The position numbers were made by a program, and so were the translations under genes. Below are positions 1 through 8,900 of a stretch of 64,000 bases of DNA, one piece after another. The first letter of the stretch is position 1. Each line of letters opens with the position of its first letter. The stretch is taken from positions 62,001-126,000 of the forward strand of contig JACRPN010000009.1 of NCBI GenBank assembly GCA_016223145.1. The letters run 5' to 3'. The DNA is from Armatimonadota bacterium. GTDB taxonomy: Bacteria > Armatimonadota > Fimbriimonadia > Fimbriimonadales > Fimbriimonadaceae. Below the pieces are notes generated by a model. That model was not told where the DNA came from, did not search any database, and was given only the letters and a program-made list of their open reading frames with translations.

Positions 1-12
1 GCGTAAGCGGAC

Positions 13-717
13 TCAGGTCCCCCGGCGGTTCCCGTAGAGCTCCACGTGGAGCCTGGGCCCAAACCGAAATCCCTTCTCGACGCACACGGCAGCCACTGCC
101 GCGCCCGCAGTTCGCAATTGGCCGGCCGTCGTCGCCTCCGGCATGAGCAGAATCCTTTCCTTGGCTACTGGGGGAAGCCCAGATAGGACTTGGCCGATCT
201 CAGCCAAGTCTGCCTGAAGGCGTTCGGCTGACACAACGAACTTCAGTTGGCATTCGAATGCGTCCAGAAGTTGTCGCAATGGCTCCCTGTCGGACCGGGT
301 CCGTTCGTGCCGTTCCGTCCATCCCATTCCGGCCTCAGGGCCCGGGGTCGAGTTGGAGAGTTTCGGGCTGATCGACATCAGGTCGCAGTGCAGGTTGCGA
401 TAAACGGTGCCGGCGGTCTCGATCGTAACCGTGAAACCACTGGTCCATAACTGCCGGCAGAGTTCCTCGATCGGCTCAAAGAGCATCGGCTCGCCACCGG
501 TCAGCACCACATGCCCGAGCTCGGCCTCTTCCACGCGTCTGGTGATCTCTTCGACCGCCAAAACCTCTCCCTCAGGATTCCAACTGGCGTATTTGGTGTC
601 GCACCAGGAGCACCTTAGGTTGCATCCAGAAACGCGCACGAAAGTTGAGGGCGTTCCCGCCCAGATGCCCTCTCCCTGGATGCTGCGAAAGATCTCGGCG
701 ATGCGCAGGCTACCCAT
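13..717 (-). CDS. queE: 7-carboxy-7-deazaguanine synthase (QueE), radical SAM
   Basis: Radical-SAM enzyme that converts 6-carboxy-tetrahydropterin to 7-carboxy-7-deazaguanine on the path to preQ0 and queuosine; cytoplasmic. The protein (234 aa from the chosen start) opens with FRSIQGEGIWAGTPSTFVR, typical of QueE, then the cluster motif CNLRCSWC (CX3CX2C) for the 4Fe-4S centre, and VVLTGGEPML, a SAM-binding segment. I chose the ATG at 717 because the preceding frame lacks family similarity and this ATG overlaps the end of queC by 8 bases, which suggests translational coupling. Gene order queC-queE on the minus strand is a common queuosine arrangement. queD and queF are not in the window. The identification is firm; the exact start is inferred. 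Confidence 0.95.
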   Translation of the reverse strand: MGSLRIAEIFRSIQGEGIWAGTPSTFVRVSGCNLRCSWCDTKYASWNPEGEVLAVEEITRRVEEAELGHVVLTGGEPMLFEPIEELCRQLWTSGFTVTIETAGTVYRNLHCDLMSISPKLSNSTPGPEAGMGWTERHERTRSDREPLRQLLDAFECQLKFVVSAERLQADLAEIGQVLSGLPPVAKERILLMPEATTAGQLRTAGAAVAAVCVEKGFRFGPRLHVELYGNRRGT

Positions 718-1405
718 GCGCAACCCTTGCCAGAGCCGGGTCGGACAGGCCAACCTCGGCAAAGGCCCTGGAGCGGATGAGACACGCGTCGCAGCGCCCA
801 CAAGCCCGCCCGTCGGGGGTGGGGTCATAGCAGGTGAAGGTCAGCGAGTAGTCCACTCCAAGCTCCAGCCCCAAACGGATAATGTCGGGCTTGGCGAGGG
901 AGATCAGCGGCGCGCGGATGTGAAACTCTGCGCCTTCGACGCCAACCTTGGTCGCCACGTTGGCAAGCTGCTCAAAGGCCTGGATGAACTCGGGCCGGCA
1001 GTCTGGATAGCCGGAGTAGTCCACAGCGTTGACCCCCAGAAAGATGTCGCTTGCCCCGAGGCTTTCAGCGTAGGCCAAGGCCAGCGCCAGAAGCACGGTG
1101 TTGCGCGCCGGCACGTAGGTCGAAGGAATGCCTTGCTCGATCTCCTGGGACGCGCGCCCTTTCGGCACCGGGATGCGCTTGTCCGTCAGGGAAGAGCCCC
1201 CGAAAGCGTCGAGCGGCACGGAGATGACCTTGTGGTCCCTGGCGCCGAGCATGCGCACGACGTTCTTCGCGGCCCGGAGCTCCGTGTCGTGCCTCTGCCC
1301 ATAGGAAACCGTGAGCGCGTGGCATTCGAATCCTTCGCGGAGGGCCACCGCTAGCGTGGTCGAGGAGTCCAGCCCGCCAGACAGCAGAACGACGGCGTGC
1401 TTCAT
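710..1405 (-). CDS. queC: 7-cyano-7-deazaguanine synthase (QueC)
   Basis: ATP-dependent ligase that turns 7-carboxy-7-deazaguanine into preQ0; cytoplasmic. The 231-aa protein starts with MKHAVVLLSGGLDSSTTLAV, in which SGGLDS is the PP-loop ATP-binding motif. It carries YVPARNTVLL and SLTFTCYDP in the middle, and the C-terminal zinc site CGRCDAC, all QueC hallmarks, and has normal family length. The stop overlaps the queE start. Upstream (1406-1510) lies a tract of imperfect GTGAGTCG octamers and no recognisable preQ1 riboswitch, so regulation cannot be read from the sequence. Confidence 0.96.
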   Translation of the reverse strand: MKHAVVLLSGGLDSSTTLAVALREGFECHALTVSYGQRHDTELRAAKNVVRMLGARDHKVISVPLDAFGGSSLTDKRIPVPKGRASQEIEQGIPSTYVPARNTVLLALALAYAESLGASDIFLGVNAVDYSGYPDCRPEFIQAFEQLANVATKVGVEGAEFHIRAPLISLAKPDIIRLGLELGVDYSLTFTCYDPTPDGRACGRCDACLIRSRAFAEVGLSDPALARVAHG

Positions 1406-1439
1406 AGCATGAAGGTACCCCGCTAGGGAAAGGAGCTTG

Positions 1440-1506
1440 GGATGAGGGGGATGAGACGGAGAAGGGGAGGAATGGTGAGTCTGTGAGTGGGTGAGCGGGT
1501 GAGAAA
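1440..1506. repeat. Family A octamer tract (GTGAGTSG), copy 1
   Basis: Imperfect tandem units of about 8 bases of the type GTGAGTGG / GTGAGCGG. The same motif recurs in both orientations at about 9324, 10357, 11769, 15250, 16495, 18950 and 19118. This copy sits just upstream of queC, between its start and the next hairpin. Confidence 0.8.
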
Positions 1507-1516
1507 GTGCGCACGG

Positions 1517-1540
1517 AGGGCGGGGTTTACCCCGCCTTTT
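1517..1540 (+). terminator. GC hairpin with T-run
   Basis: GGCGGGG (1519-1525), loop TTTA, CCCCGCC (1530-1536), then TTTT: a 7-bp perfect stem shaped like an intrinsic terminator on the plus strand. Both flanking genes are on the minus strand, so it may instead be a REP-type hairpin. The remainder of 1541-1761 shows only further GC-rich repeat remnants, including a CGCAGGCTAAAGCCGCGGCT element near 1641 that resembles the repeats at 39.1 kb. Confidence 0.45.
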
Positions 1541-1761
1541 CAGGGTGAGCGGGCCTCAGCCCGCGCCCTGCACGCGCACACCACGCGGCTCAAGCCTGCG
1601 CAAGATGGTCCAGTGGGTTATGCCTTCGATGTTTGCCATGCGCAGGCTAAAGCCGCGGCTACTGGGCCAACTTGTCTTGCCAATGGCCATCTGCCTGCGG
1701 CCACGGATGCTAGCCTGTCCTGTCGGCGACCATTGCCCTTCCAGCCATCCCCATCACCGAC

Positions 1762-2736
1762 TCATCTCAGAACCGTCCACCGGACCCCAATCGTGAAATC
1801 AGGACCGATGCTCGCACCCTCGGGCCAGCGGCTGTTGAAGAGGTCCTTGTCCTCGGTGAAAAACGCCTCGAACGTCTCCGTCTTTGACACGGCCCTCCGC
1901 AGGCCGAACGTCACAAGCCTGTGCGTGGCATCCGAACCGCCGACCCCCAGCTTGAGCGCGGAGGCTTCACCCTGCCACTGCACGATCCAGGTGTCCCTCG
2001 AATTGGCTTGGTAGGCGAGCCAGAGAGCCTCTTGATGGACGAGGCCGCGCGATTCTGGCAAAGCAGCGGCCTTTCCCTGAACGACCAGCCCAAGCTGCGC
2101 GCCGACACCCCACCTGGGACCCCACGCGCCGGCCGTCTGGACGCTGGCGCCGAGATCGAACGCGCCGCTGCCAAGGAGCCTGTCCGGGTCGCCGGTCGGC
2201 GCTTTCGCGGCGAGGGTGAAGGTCGAAGACGGGCCAAGCCTCTGCGTTATGCCGATGGAGAGGTCGCCGAGCCCCGAGGCCGACCCATACGACTCCCCGT
2301 TCGGGAGCTTGATGGAGCACTGGTTCTGAGGCGTCGCGTCCCTGAGAGCGCTGGTCCAATGCAGGACGTTTCTGTGCCACCAATCGATGATGGGGTCCAT
2401 GAATCCCGGTCCACGCGAAACCAGCGGCAACTCGACAAACAGCTCTCGAATAGGACTTAGGCCCTGCCGGTATCCAACGCTGAGCCGCACCGTCTCGTAG
2501 TCCTCCGTGATCGTCCCGTCGTCGGCGTTCTTCTCAGAGCGCAGGTCATTGGCGATCGCGACGCCGAAACTCCAGGCCCGCTGGCCTTGGCCAAGGGTTG
2601 CGATCCTGGGCTGGAGGCGAAGGAACGACAGGGAGAGGGCTCGGTGATTTCGCGTTTCGATCGGGTCGAAACGCTGCGCAAACCCTTGAAACTGAAGGCC
2701 CGCAAGGCAAAGAGCGAGGGTAAGGGCACGACGCAT
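1762..2736 (-). CDS. DUF3187-like outer-membrane protein
   Basis: Predicted exported 324-aa protein of unknown function. From the chosen ATG (2736) the N-terminus MRRALTLALCLAGLQFQGFAQ is a signal peptide. An alternative start at 2781 would put 15 residues before it. The mature part alternates short polar and aromatic strands, for example FGVAIANDL, VRLSVGYR, LGDLSIGITQ, FTLAAKAPTGDP and TWIVQWQGEASAL, as expected of a beta-barrel, and ends FTIGVRWTVLR with a near-terminal aromatic residue. The pattern of 'NHRALSLSFLRLQP' near the N-terminus resembles DUF3187 proteins, recalled rather than searched. It stands alone, divergent from the efflux operon. Its 3' end lies in another CACCGACTCA repeat remnant. 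Confidence 0.65.
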   Translation of the reverse strand: MRRALTLALCLAGLQFQGFAQRFDPIETRNHRALSLSFLRLQPRIATLGQGQRAWSFGVAIANDLRSEKNADDGTITEDYETVRLSVGYRQGLSPIRELFVELPLVSRGPGFMDPIIDWWHRNVLHWTSALRDATPQNQCSIKLPNGESYGSASGLGDLSIGITQRLGPSSTFTLAAKAPTGDPDRLLGSGAFDLGASVQTAGAWGPRWGVGAQLGLVVQGKAAALPESRGLVHQEALWLAYQANSRDTWIVQWQGEASALKLGVGGSDATHRLVTFGLRRAVSKTETFEAFFTEDKDLFNSRWPEGASIGPDFTIGVRWTVLR

Positions 2737-2786
2737 GACGAGAAAGTACCCAGGACCCGCTGTAGGAGATGCTATACTCATCGGAA

Positions 2787-3056
2787 ATGAATGAAAAGTA
2801 TGAAAAGCACGGCGGGCTGTGTGGCGGGTTTGAATCCTGCTTTTACGGGACGTCCACTCTTGGTGAGCGCGGACAGGTCGTGATCCCTTCCGAGGCGCGT
2901 CACGAGCTGGGCCTTGAGGCCGGGGACAAGCTGCTGATCATGCGCCACCCGGTTCACAAGGGCTTGATGGTCTTCAAGCTGGAGGCCGTGCGTGAGTTCC
3001 TCGAGGACTTCGGCCGCGCGTTCACCGAACTCGAAAAACTGGAGGCGAATTCATGA
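2787..3056 (+). CDS. AbrB/SpoVT-type DNA-binding regulator
   Basis: Small (89 aa) swapped-hairpin transcription factor. After a variable 24-residue N-terminus, the segment GTSTLGERGQVVIPSEARHE followed by LGLEAGDKLLIM is the classic AbrB/MazE fold signature (G-QVVIP-R--LGL--GD-L). A C-terminal helix rich in E/F/L (EFLEDFGRAFTELEKLE) could dimerise. I prefer ATG 2787; an in-frame ATG lies at 2769. It overlaps the TolC gene by the four bases ATGA, so it is the first gene of the efflux operon and is likely its local, possibly autogenous, regulator. It is not paired with a toxin gene, so an antitoxin role is unlikely. AbrB-type control of an RND pump is less usual than TetR or MarR. Confidence 0.88.
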   Translation: MNEKYEKHGGLCGGFESCFYGTSTLGERGQVVIPSEARHELGLEAGDKLLIMRHPVHKGLMVFKLEAVREFLEDFGRAFTELEKLEANS

Positions 3057-4363
3057 TTCCCATTTGGACTGGACTTGCGGCATTGGCAGCGGGGGTGGCG
3101 CAGAGCCCTACCCTCACCCTCGACGAAGCGATGAAGATCGCGGAAAAGACGGCGTTTGGGGTGAAGATCGCTGAGACCGACCTGGAGAAGTCCCATCAGC
3201 GCGTCCGAGAGGCCGAAGCCCAGCGCGGTTTCAAGCTCACCGCCGGCGCAACCTACACGCGTTTCGATAGGGCACTCACCTCGAATTTTGGGGGCGGCGA
3301 TTCGGTGGTGGTACGAGCCATCGATTCGAAGAACGCCAACCTGGTTCTCAATGTCCCCCTTCTGTTCAGCAAAACGCTGGGTCTGGGGGTCGAGGGCGCC
3401 AAGCTGGCGGTGAGGGCGTCGCAGGCTTCGGTGGATGCTTCGAAGAACGAACTTCGGCTCAACGTGCGCCTTGCCTATTACCGCGCCGTCCAGGCCAAGT
3501 GGCAGAAGGGCGTCGCTGAGCAGGCTCTTCTGAACTCCAAGCAAAGGCTCGCCAATGCGGAGATCCGCGAGCGCGCCGGAGAGCTTGCCAAGATCGACGT
3601 GCTCCGATTCAAGACGGAAGTGGCCCAGCGCGAGGGCGATCTCATCGCCGCGAACAACGGTCTGGACCTTTCCAAAAACGCCCTGAACAACACCCTTGGC
3701 AGACCCGTCGAGACCCCCTTTGAGACCGAGGAGATCCCGGGCGTGAAGCCCGCCGTAGCTTCGGAGCTGGATTTGACGGCGCTTGCCCTCAAGAAGCGCC
3801 CCGATCTGGATGCGCTTAGGGTCACGACGGCCATTCAAGCCGTGCTCCGAAAGATCGAGAGCCACGGCACGGACCCTTCGCTCAGCCTTACCGTCACACA
3901 CACGCGCAACATCGACGCCATCGGCTTTGGAAGCACCGATGCGCAGACCAACGGGGTGCTCGCGCTTTCCGTTCCCATCGTGGACGCTGGCCTGGCCAAA
4001 GCCCGAACACGCCAGGCCGCACAAGCGGAAGAAGCCGCTAAGATACGTGTCCAGCAGGCAGAGCTAGGCGTGGCGCTGGGGGTTCGGCAGGCGGTGACGA
4101 GCCTTTCGAACGCGCTGGCGCAACTGGAAACGGCAACCAACCAAGAGGCCCTTGCCGCGGAAACTTATCGCCTCGCCACCGTCCGCTATGAAGCTGGCGA
4201 AGGCATCCAGCTTGAGATCATCGACGCGCAGACCCAACTGACGGCGGCCCAGACCGGGCTCGTCGCCGCTCGCTACAACGTGCTCATCGCTTACGCCAAT
4301 CTTCAGGCCGCCATCGGAATCGACGAAGTTCCCGCGGCTCCCCGTTCTGGAGGAACCCATTGA
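3053..4363 (+). CDS. TolC-family outer-membrane efflux protein
   Basis: Outer-membrane/periplasmic channel of the tripartite pump, 436 aa. A short N-terminal hydrophobic export signal (to about residue 17) precedes SPTLTLDEAMKIAEKT, the usual start of OEP family proteins. Two OEP repeats of long amphipathic helices follow (about residues 20-215 and 225-425), each with the A/L/Q/R-rich coiled-coil texture. The second ends with TYRLATVRYEAGEGIQLEI, a conserved TolC-family segment (Y--G---ELLDAQ). The start ATG overlaps the AbrB stop; the stop overlaps the adaptor's TTG start, so translation is coupled on both sides. Confidence 0.93.
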   Translation: MIPIWTGLAALAAGVAQSPTLTLDEAMKIAEKTAFGVKIAETDLEKSHQRVREAEAQRGFKLTAGATYTRFDRALTSNFGGGDSVVVRAIDSKNANLVLNVPLLFSKTLGLGVEGAKLAVRASQASVDASKNELRLNVRLAYYRAVQAKWQKGVAEQALLNSKQRLANAEIRERAGELAKIDVLRFKTEVAQREGDLIAANNGLDLSKNALNNTLGRPVETPFETEEIPGVKPAVASELDLTALALKKRPDLDALRVTTAIQAVLRKIESHGTDPSLSLTVTHTRNIDAIGFGSTDAQTNGVLALSVPIVDAGLAKARTRQAAQAEEAAKIRVQQAELGVALGVRQAVTSLSNALAQLETATNQEALAAETYRLATVRYEAGEGIQLEIIDAQTQLTAAQTGLVAARYNVLIAYANLQAAIGIDEVPAAPRSGGTH

Positions 4364-5838
4364 AAACGATCGCATCACTTAGCTTTGCCATCGCGCTCGC
4401 CCTGTGCTCTACCGGATGCGTGAATCGCGATGCCCAGCGGCAAGGCAAGCGCACGGAAGACCTGATTAAGGACCCGACGGTTTCGGTTACCGTGGAGCCC
4501 GTATCCGTTCAGTCCCTTTCGGAAACGCTGGAGATCACCGGCGAACTCGCGACTTCGAGCGACACCACCGTGGGATCGAAGGTGGCGGGCCGGCTGGTCA
4601 GCGTTTCGGTTCAGGACGGTAGCTCTGTGTCTGCCGGCCAGGTCGTGGCAGAGCTCGACGCCTCTCTTCAGAGGGCGCAAGTTCAGCAGGCGCAGCAGCA
4701 GGTGAACGGCGCTCGCTCAGCGCTGAACCAAGCGCTCACCAACGCCAGGATCGCGCCCCAGCGGTCGGCGGCGGCTGTGGCGACCGCAGAGGCCCAGCTT
4801 CGTTCGGCGAAGTCCCAGTTGGCCAAGGCCCGCAGTGGCGCGCGAACGGAAGAGATCAGCCAAGCTCAGGCGCAGGTCTCCTCGGCAAAGTCCTCGATGG
4901 AGACGGCAAAACGTGATCGCGATAGGGCCCGCACTCTCCATGAGCAGGGCGCCGTCAGCCAGCAGCGGGTCGATGCCGCTGAAAACGCCTATCAGGCCGC
5001 CCTCTCGAATTACGAGGCTGCCCTGGAAAACCTTCGCATGAAGCAGAACTGGACGCGGCCCGAGGACCTTTCCGCAGCCGAAGAAGCCGTTCGCCAGGCC
5101 GAAGAAGGGCTGCGCAGCGCCCAGGCCCAGAAGAGCTTGGACGCCCTGCTCAAAGACCAGGTGGACCAGGCTCGCGCCAACTTGAAGTCTGCGGAAGCAT
5201 CGCTCTCAATCGCTCAGCAGAACCTTGCAGACACCCAGATTCGTGCGCCGTTTTCGGGCAAGGTCTTCGGCAAACCCGCTCAGCCCGGTTCGGTGCTGAA
5301 CCCTGGTTCGCCGGTGTTTCGGCTCGTCGGCAAAGAGGGGCTCTTCTTTGAGGGGAGCGTTGCCGAGAAGAACGTCGGCCAGCTCAACCAGGGCGACACC
5401 GTCGCCGTCACGCTGGACGCCGTGGGCTCGGCGAGCATCACCGGACATATCGTCAGCGTCAGTGCCACCTCACAGGAGGTCGCACGCGTGTTCCGGGTGC
5501 GGGTCAGCATCGACGGAGCGCCCGACGCAGCCAAGCCGGGGATGTTCGCGAGGGGCATCGTAAGCCTCAAGACCATCGAGGGCGCTTCGGTGGTGCCCAG
5601 TTCGGCGGTCATCTCTGAGGGCGCCGACAGCTATGTCTTTACGGCTGAGAACAACGTCGCCAAGAAGGTCAAGGTGACGCTCGGGCTCAAGACCGACGGC
5701 ATGGTCCAGGTTACCGGCGTTCCCTCGGGGACCAAGGTCGTCGTGGAAGGCGCCGTGGGCCTGACGGACGGCAAGAAGCTCAAGGTCCAAGAACCCGCCA
5801 AGGAGACGGCTTCGGGAAACGAGGCCTCGCTGCCTTGA
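4360..5838 (+). CDS. RND efflux periplasmic adaptor (lipoprotein)
   Basis: Membrane-fusion protein linking the RND pump to TolC, 492 aa. The start is TTG at 4360, supported by GGAGG at 4350-4354 and a four-base overlap with the TolC stop. The N-terminus is a lipoprotein signal with lipobox LCSTGC (Cys about residue 20). Then come a biotinyl-lipoyl half (GSKVAGRLVSVSVQDGSSV), an unusually long alanine/glutamine-rich alpha-hairpin (about residues 105-285, several heptad runs), the second lipoyl half (IRAPFSGKVFGKPAQPGSVL), a beta-barrel domain, and the membrane-proximal domain. The long hairpin suggests direct contact with the TolC tip. A spacer of 85 bases follows before the permease. Confidence 0.93.
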   Translation: MKTIASLSFAIALALCSTGCVNRDAQRQGKRTEDLIKDPTVSVTVEPVSVQSLSETLEITGELATSSDTTVGSKVAGRLVSVSVQDGSSVSAGQVVAELDASLQRAQVQQAQQQVNGARSALNQALTNARIAPQRSAAAVATAEAQLRSAKSQLAKARSGARTEEISQAQAQVSSAKSSMETAKRDRDRARTLHEQGAVSQQRVDAAENAYQAALSNYEAALENLRMKQNWTRPEDLSAAEEAVRQAEEGLRSAQAQKSLDALLKDQVDQARANLKSAEASLSIAQQNLADTQIRAPFSGKVFGKPAQPGSVLNPGSPVFRLVGKEGLFFEGSVAEKNVGQLNQGDTVAVTLDAVGSASITGHIVSVSATSQEVARVFRVRVSIDGAPDAAKPGMFARGIVSLKTIEGASVVPSSAVISEGADSYVFTAENNVAKKVKVTLGLKTDGMVQVTGVPSGTKVVVEGAVGLTDGKKLKVQEPAKETASGNEASLP

Positions 5839-5923
5839 TTTCGTCTGAGTAACCTCGCTGTCCTTCGAAACGACCCCCAAGCCGTAACCGCAAGACGCTC
5901 GACCCAAACAACAGGATCCAACT

Positions 5924-8900
5924 ATGGGACTCACCAAACTTGCTCTCAGCCGCCCGGTCTTTATGCTTATGCTGATGCTGCTGGCCATCTTGATGGGCTT
6001 CATCAGCTACTTCAGCATGAGGCAGGAGGAAAACCCAGACGTGAATCTGGGCGTCGTCAACATCACGACGATCTATCCGGGCGCCGGGCCAGACGAGATC
6101 AACACGCTCGTCACGCGCAAGGTCGAGGAGGCGGTCAGCAGCGTCGAGGGCCTTCGCGAGGTCACCAGCATCTCGCAAGAGGGCGTGTCGGCGGTCACCT
6201 GCCAGTTTGAAATCGGCACGAACATGGACCGAGCGCTGAACGATTCACGCGCAAAGGTGGACGCGATCCTGAACCAGCTTCCGCAAGCGGTCCAGAAGCC
6301 CACGATCAGCAAGTTCGACTTCAACGCAGCGCCCGTGCTCACGATGGTGCTGCGGTCCGACCGCTACAACAACCGCGACCTGCGAAACCTGGTCGAAGAG
6401 AAGCTAAAGGACCGGTTCGCACGGGTTCCGGGCGTGGCCCAGGTGGACGTGAACGGCGGCGAGGAGCGCGAGATCCAGGTTCAGGTGAAGAAGGACCGGC
6501 TGTTGGCGCTGGGCGTCGGCATTTCCGATGTGCTCCGTGCGATCCAGTCGGCGAACTTGAACGTGCCGAGCGGCCACATGCAAGCCGGCGACCAAGAGTT
6601 TGCAGTCCGAGTGCTCGGCGATTACAAGTCGGTCGAGGACATCGGCAAGACCACGCTTTCGATCCGCAGCCAGAAGATGCAGGGGGGACGCTCGACCTCG
6701 GTGCGGCTCAGCGACGTGGCGGAGATCAAGGACACGAGCGCGGAGCGGCGGGTCTGGAGCCGCTTGGACGGTTCAGATACCGTCGTCATGTCGATCTCAA
6801 AGACGCGCGACGGGAACGCCGTCGAGATCACCGATGGCGCGGAACAGGCCATCAAGGGGATCGAGTCGGAATACGGGATCCACTTCGTCAAGACCAACGA
6901 GAGTGCCGAGCGCATCAAGGAGTCGCTATTCGACCTGAACATGGCGCTGATCATCGGCATCCTGCTGGTGTCGGCGATCGTTTATGTTTTCCTTCACAAC
7001 TTCCGCGGGATGCTGATCGTGGCGACGGCGATTCCCATCTGTCTGCTCACCTCGATCATCGCACTCAAGGCGCTGGGGTTCACCATCAACGTCATGTCGA
7101 TGCTCGCGCTCTCGCTGGCCATCGGCGTGCTTGTGGACGACGCCATCGTCGTGCTCGAGAACATCTATCGCCACCTCAAGATGGGGGAGGACCCCGTCAC
7201 GGCGGCGATCAATGGCCGAAGCGAGATCGGTTTGGCAGCCATCGCCATCACCATGGCCGACGTCGTGGTGTTCGTTCCGATCGCCACGATGGGCGGCATC
7301 ATCGGGCAGTTCTTCAAGCCGCTCGGCGTGGCGTTCGTCTGCGCAACGCTGCTCTCGCTGCTCGTTTCCTTCACGATAACCCCGATGCTTGCCGCTCGGT
7401 GGTACCGAGAAGGCGAAGACGTCGAGCATCCTCAGGGCTGGTTCCATGCCGGCATCGAACGGATCTTCGTTCGGTTGCAGGACGCCTATCGCCACACGCT
7501 TGCTTGGGCTCTGGAACACCGCTGGTTTGTGTTCATCTCGGGCTTCGTCGTCTTGCTTGCGGCGTTCATGTTCATCGGCGGCAGCTTCGCGCCCGACATG
7601 GCGACGGCGATCCAGACCGGTATGGGGCCGTTCGTCTTCGCGGTCATCGTCGGCGTGATCGTGATGGCAGCCAACTTCTTCCGTGGCTACCGCAGCTTCA
7701 AATACATCCCCCAGGCGGCAGCGTTTGGCGCGGTATTCATCTTGGGATCGGTGATGGGGTTTGAATACGCGCAGTGGAAAGGCGAGGCCGTGTTCAAGTT
7801 CGCCTTCATGCCTCCTCAAGATGGCGGCAGCGTCGGCGTCAGCCTCGTGTTGCCTCCCGGATCGACCTTGGCCGAAACCGAGCAGAGCGTCAAGAAGGTC
7901 GAGAGCATCGTCAAGACCCATCCCGATGTGAAGTACGTGCTCTCCTATGTGGGCACGCGCGGCGCTGGCAACTTCGCCGGCGGAGACGCCGGAACGAACT
8001 ACGGCCAGGTGAGCATTTCGCTCAACGACAAGGAATCCAAGCTGGAGAAGCTCCTGTTCTGGGTTCACCCCGAGGGCAAGCAGCGCAGTAAGGACGACAC
8101 CGCGGTGGCAGCCGAGATTCAAGAGAGGCTGGGGCGAATTGCAGGTGTCCAGATGACCGTTTCGACCGGAGGCGGGCAGGGGTTCGGCGCGCCAATCCAG
8201 ATGTCGTTCCGCTCAGACAATCGCGAAAGCCTCCTCAAAGCGGTCAAGGCGGTGGAACTGGGATTGCGTGAGGGCAAGATCAAGGGCGTTGTCAGCCCCG
8301 AGATCAGCGCGAAGCCCGGCAAGCCCGAAATCCGAGCGATCCCCGATCGTGCGAGACTTGCCGACGTGGGTCTGACCGCTGCGGACGTGGCTACCACGAT
8401 GCGCGTGCTCTATGAGGGCGACAACACCAACAAGCTGCGGATTCTTGGAACGGAATACGACATTCGGGTGATGATGAGCATGGAGGACCGGAATACTCCG
8501 AACATCCTGACTCAGCTTCCCATGAGCTTCGTCGAAGGCCAGCCTGTGTATCTGGGCCAAGTGGCCACCTTGGAAAATGGTGTGGGTCTGGACAAGGTTC
8601 GGCGTCGCGATCGGACGGAGGAAGTCACTTTGAGCGCGAACCTGCTGCCGGGCTTTGCCGCAGGAACGGTTCAGCGCGAAATCGACCAGTGGATGGCCAA
8701 GGAAAAGCTGGTGCCGTCCGATGTCATGATCAAGCCGCTTGGCCAAGCCGACATTCAGGCTCGAGAGTCGGGCTACCTCCTCGGAGCGCTCGTGATCGCC
8801 TTCATCTTGGTCTTCATGTTGCTGGCTTCCTTGTTCAACAACCTGCTGTATCCGTTCATCATCCAGCTTGCCCAGCCTCAGGCGATGGTGGGTGCCTTGC

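Noticed and set aside
407-1354. Long plus-strand open frame opposite queE/queC
   Set aside because: It lies antisense to two firmly identified genes, has no recognisable domains, and is explained by GC-rich third codon positions.
1406-1510. preQ1 riboswitch upstream of queC
   Set aside because: No preQ1-type hairpin and A-rich tail is visible; the region is an octamer repeat tract.
2954-4024. 356-codon minus-strand frame opposite the TolC gene
   Set aside because: Shadow frame; the plus-strand protein has clear OEP family features and coupled starts and stops.
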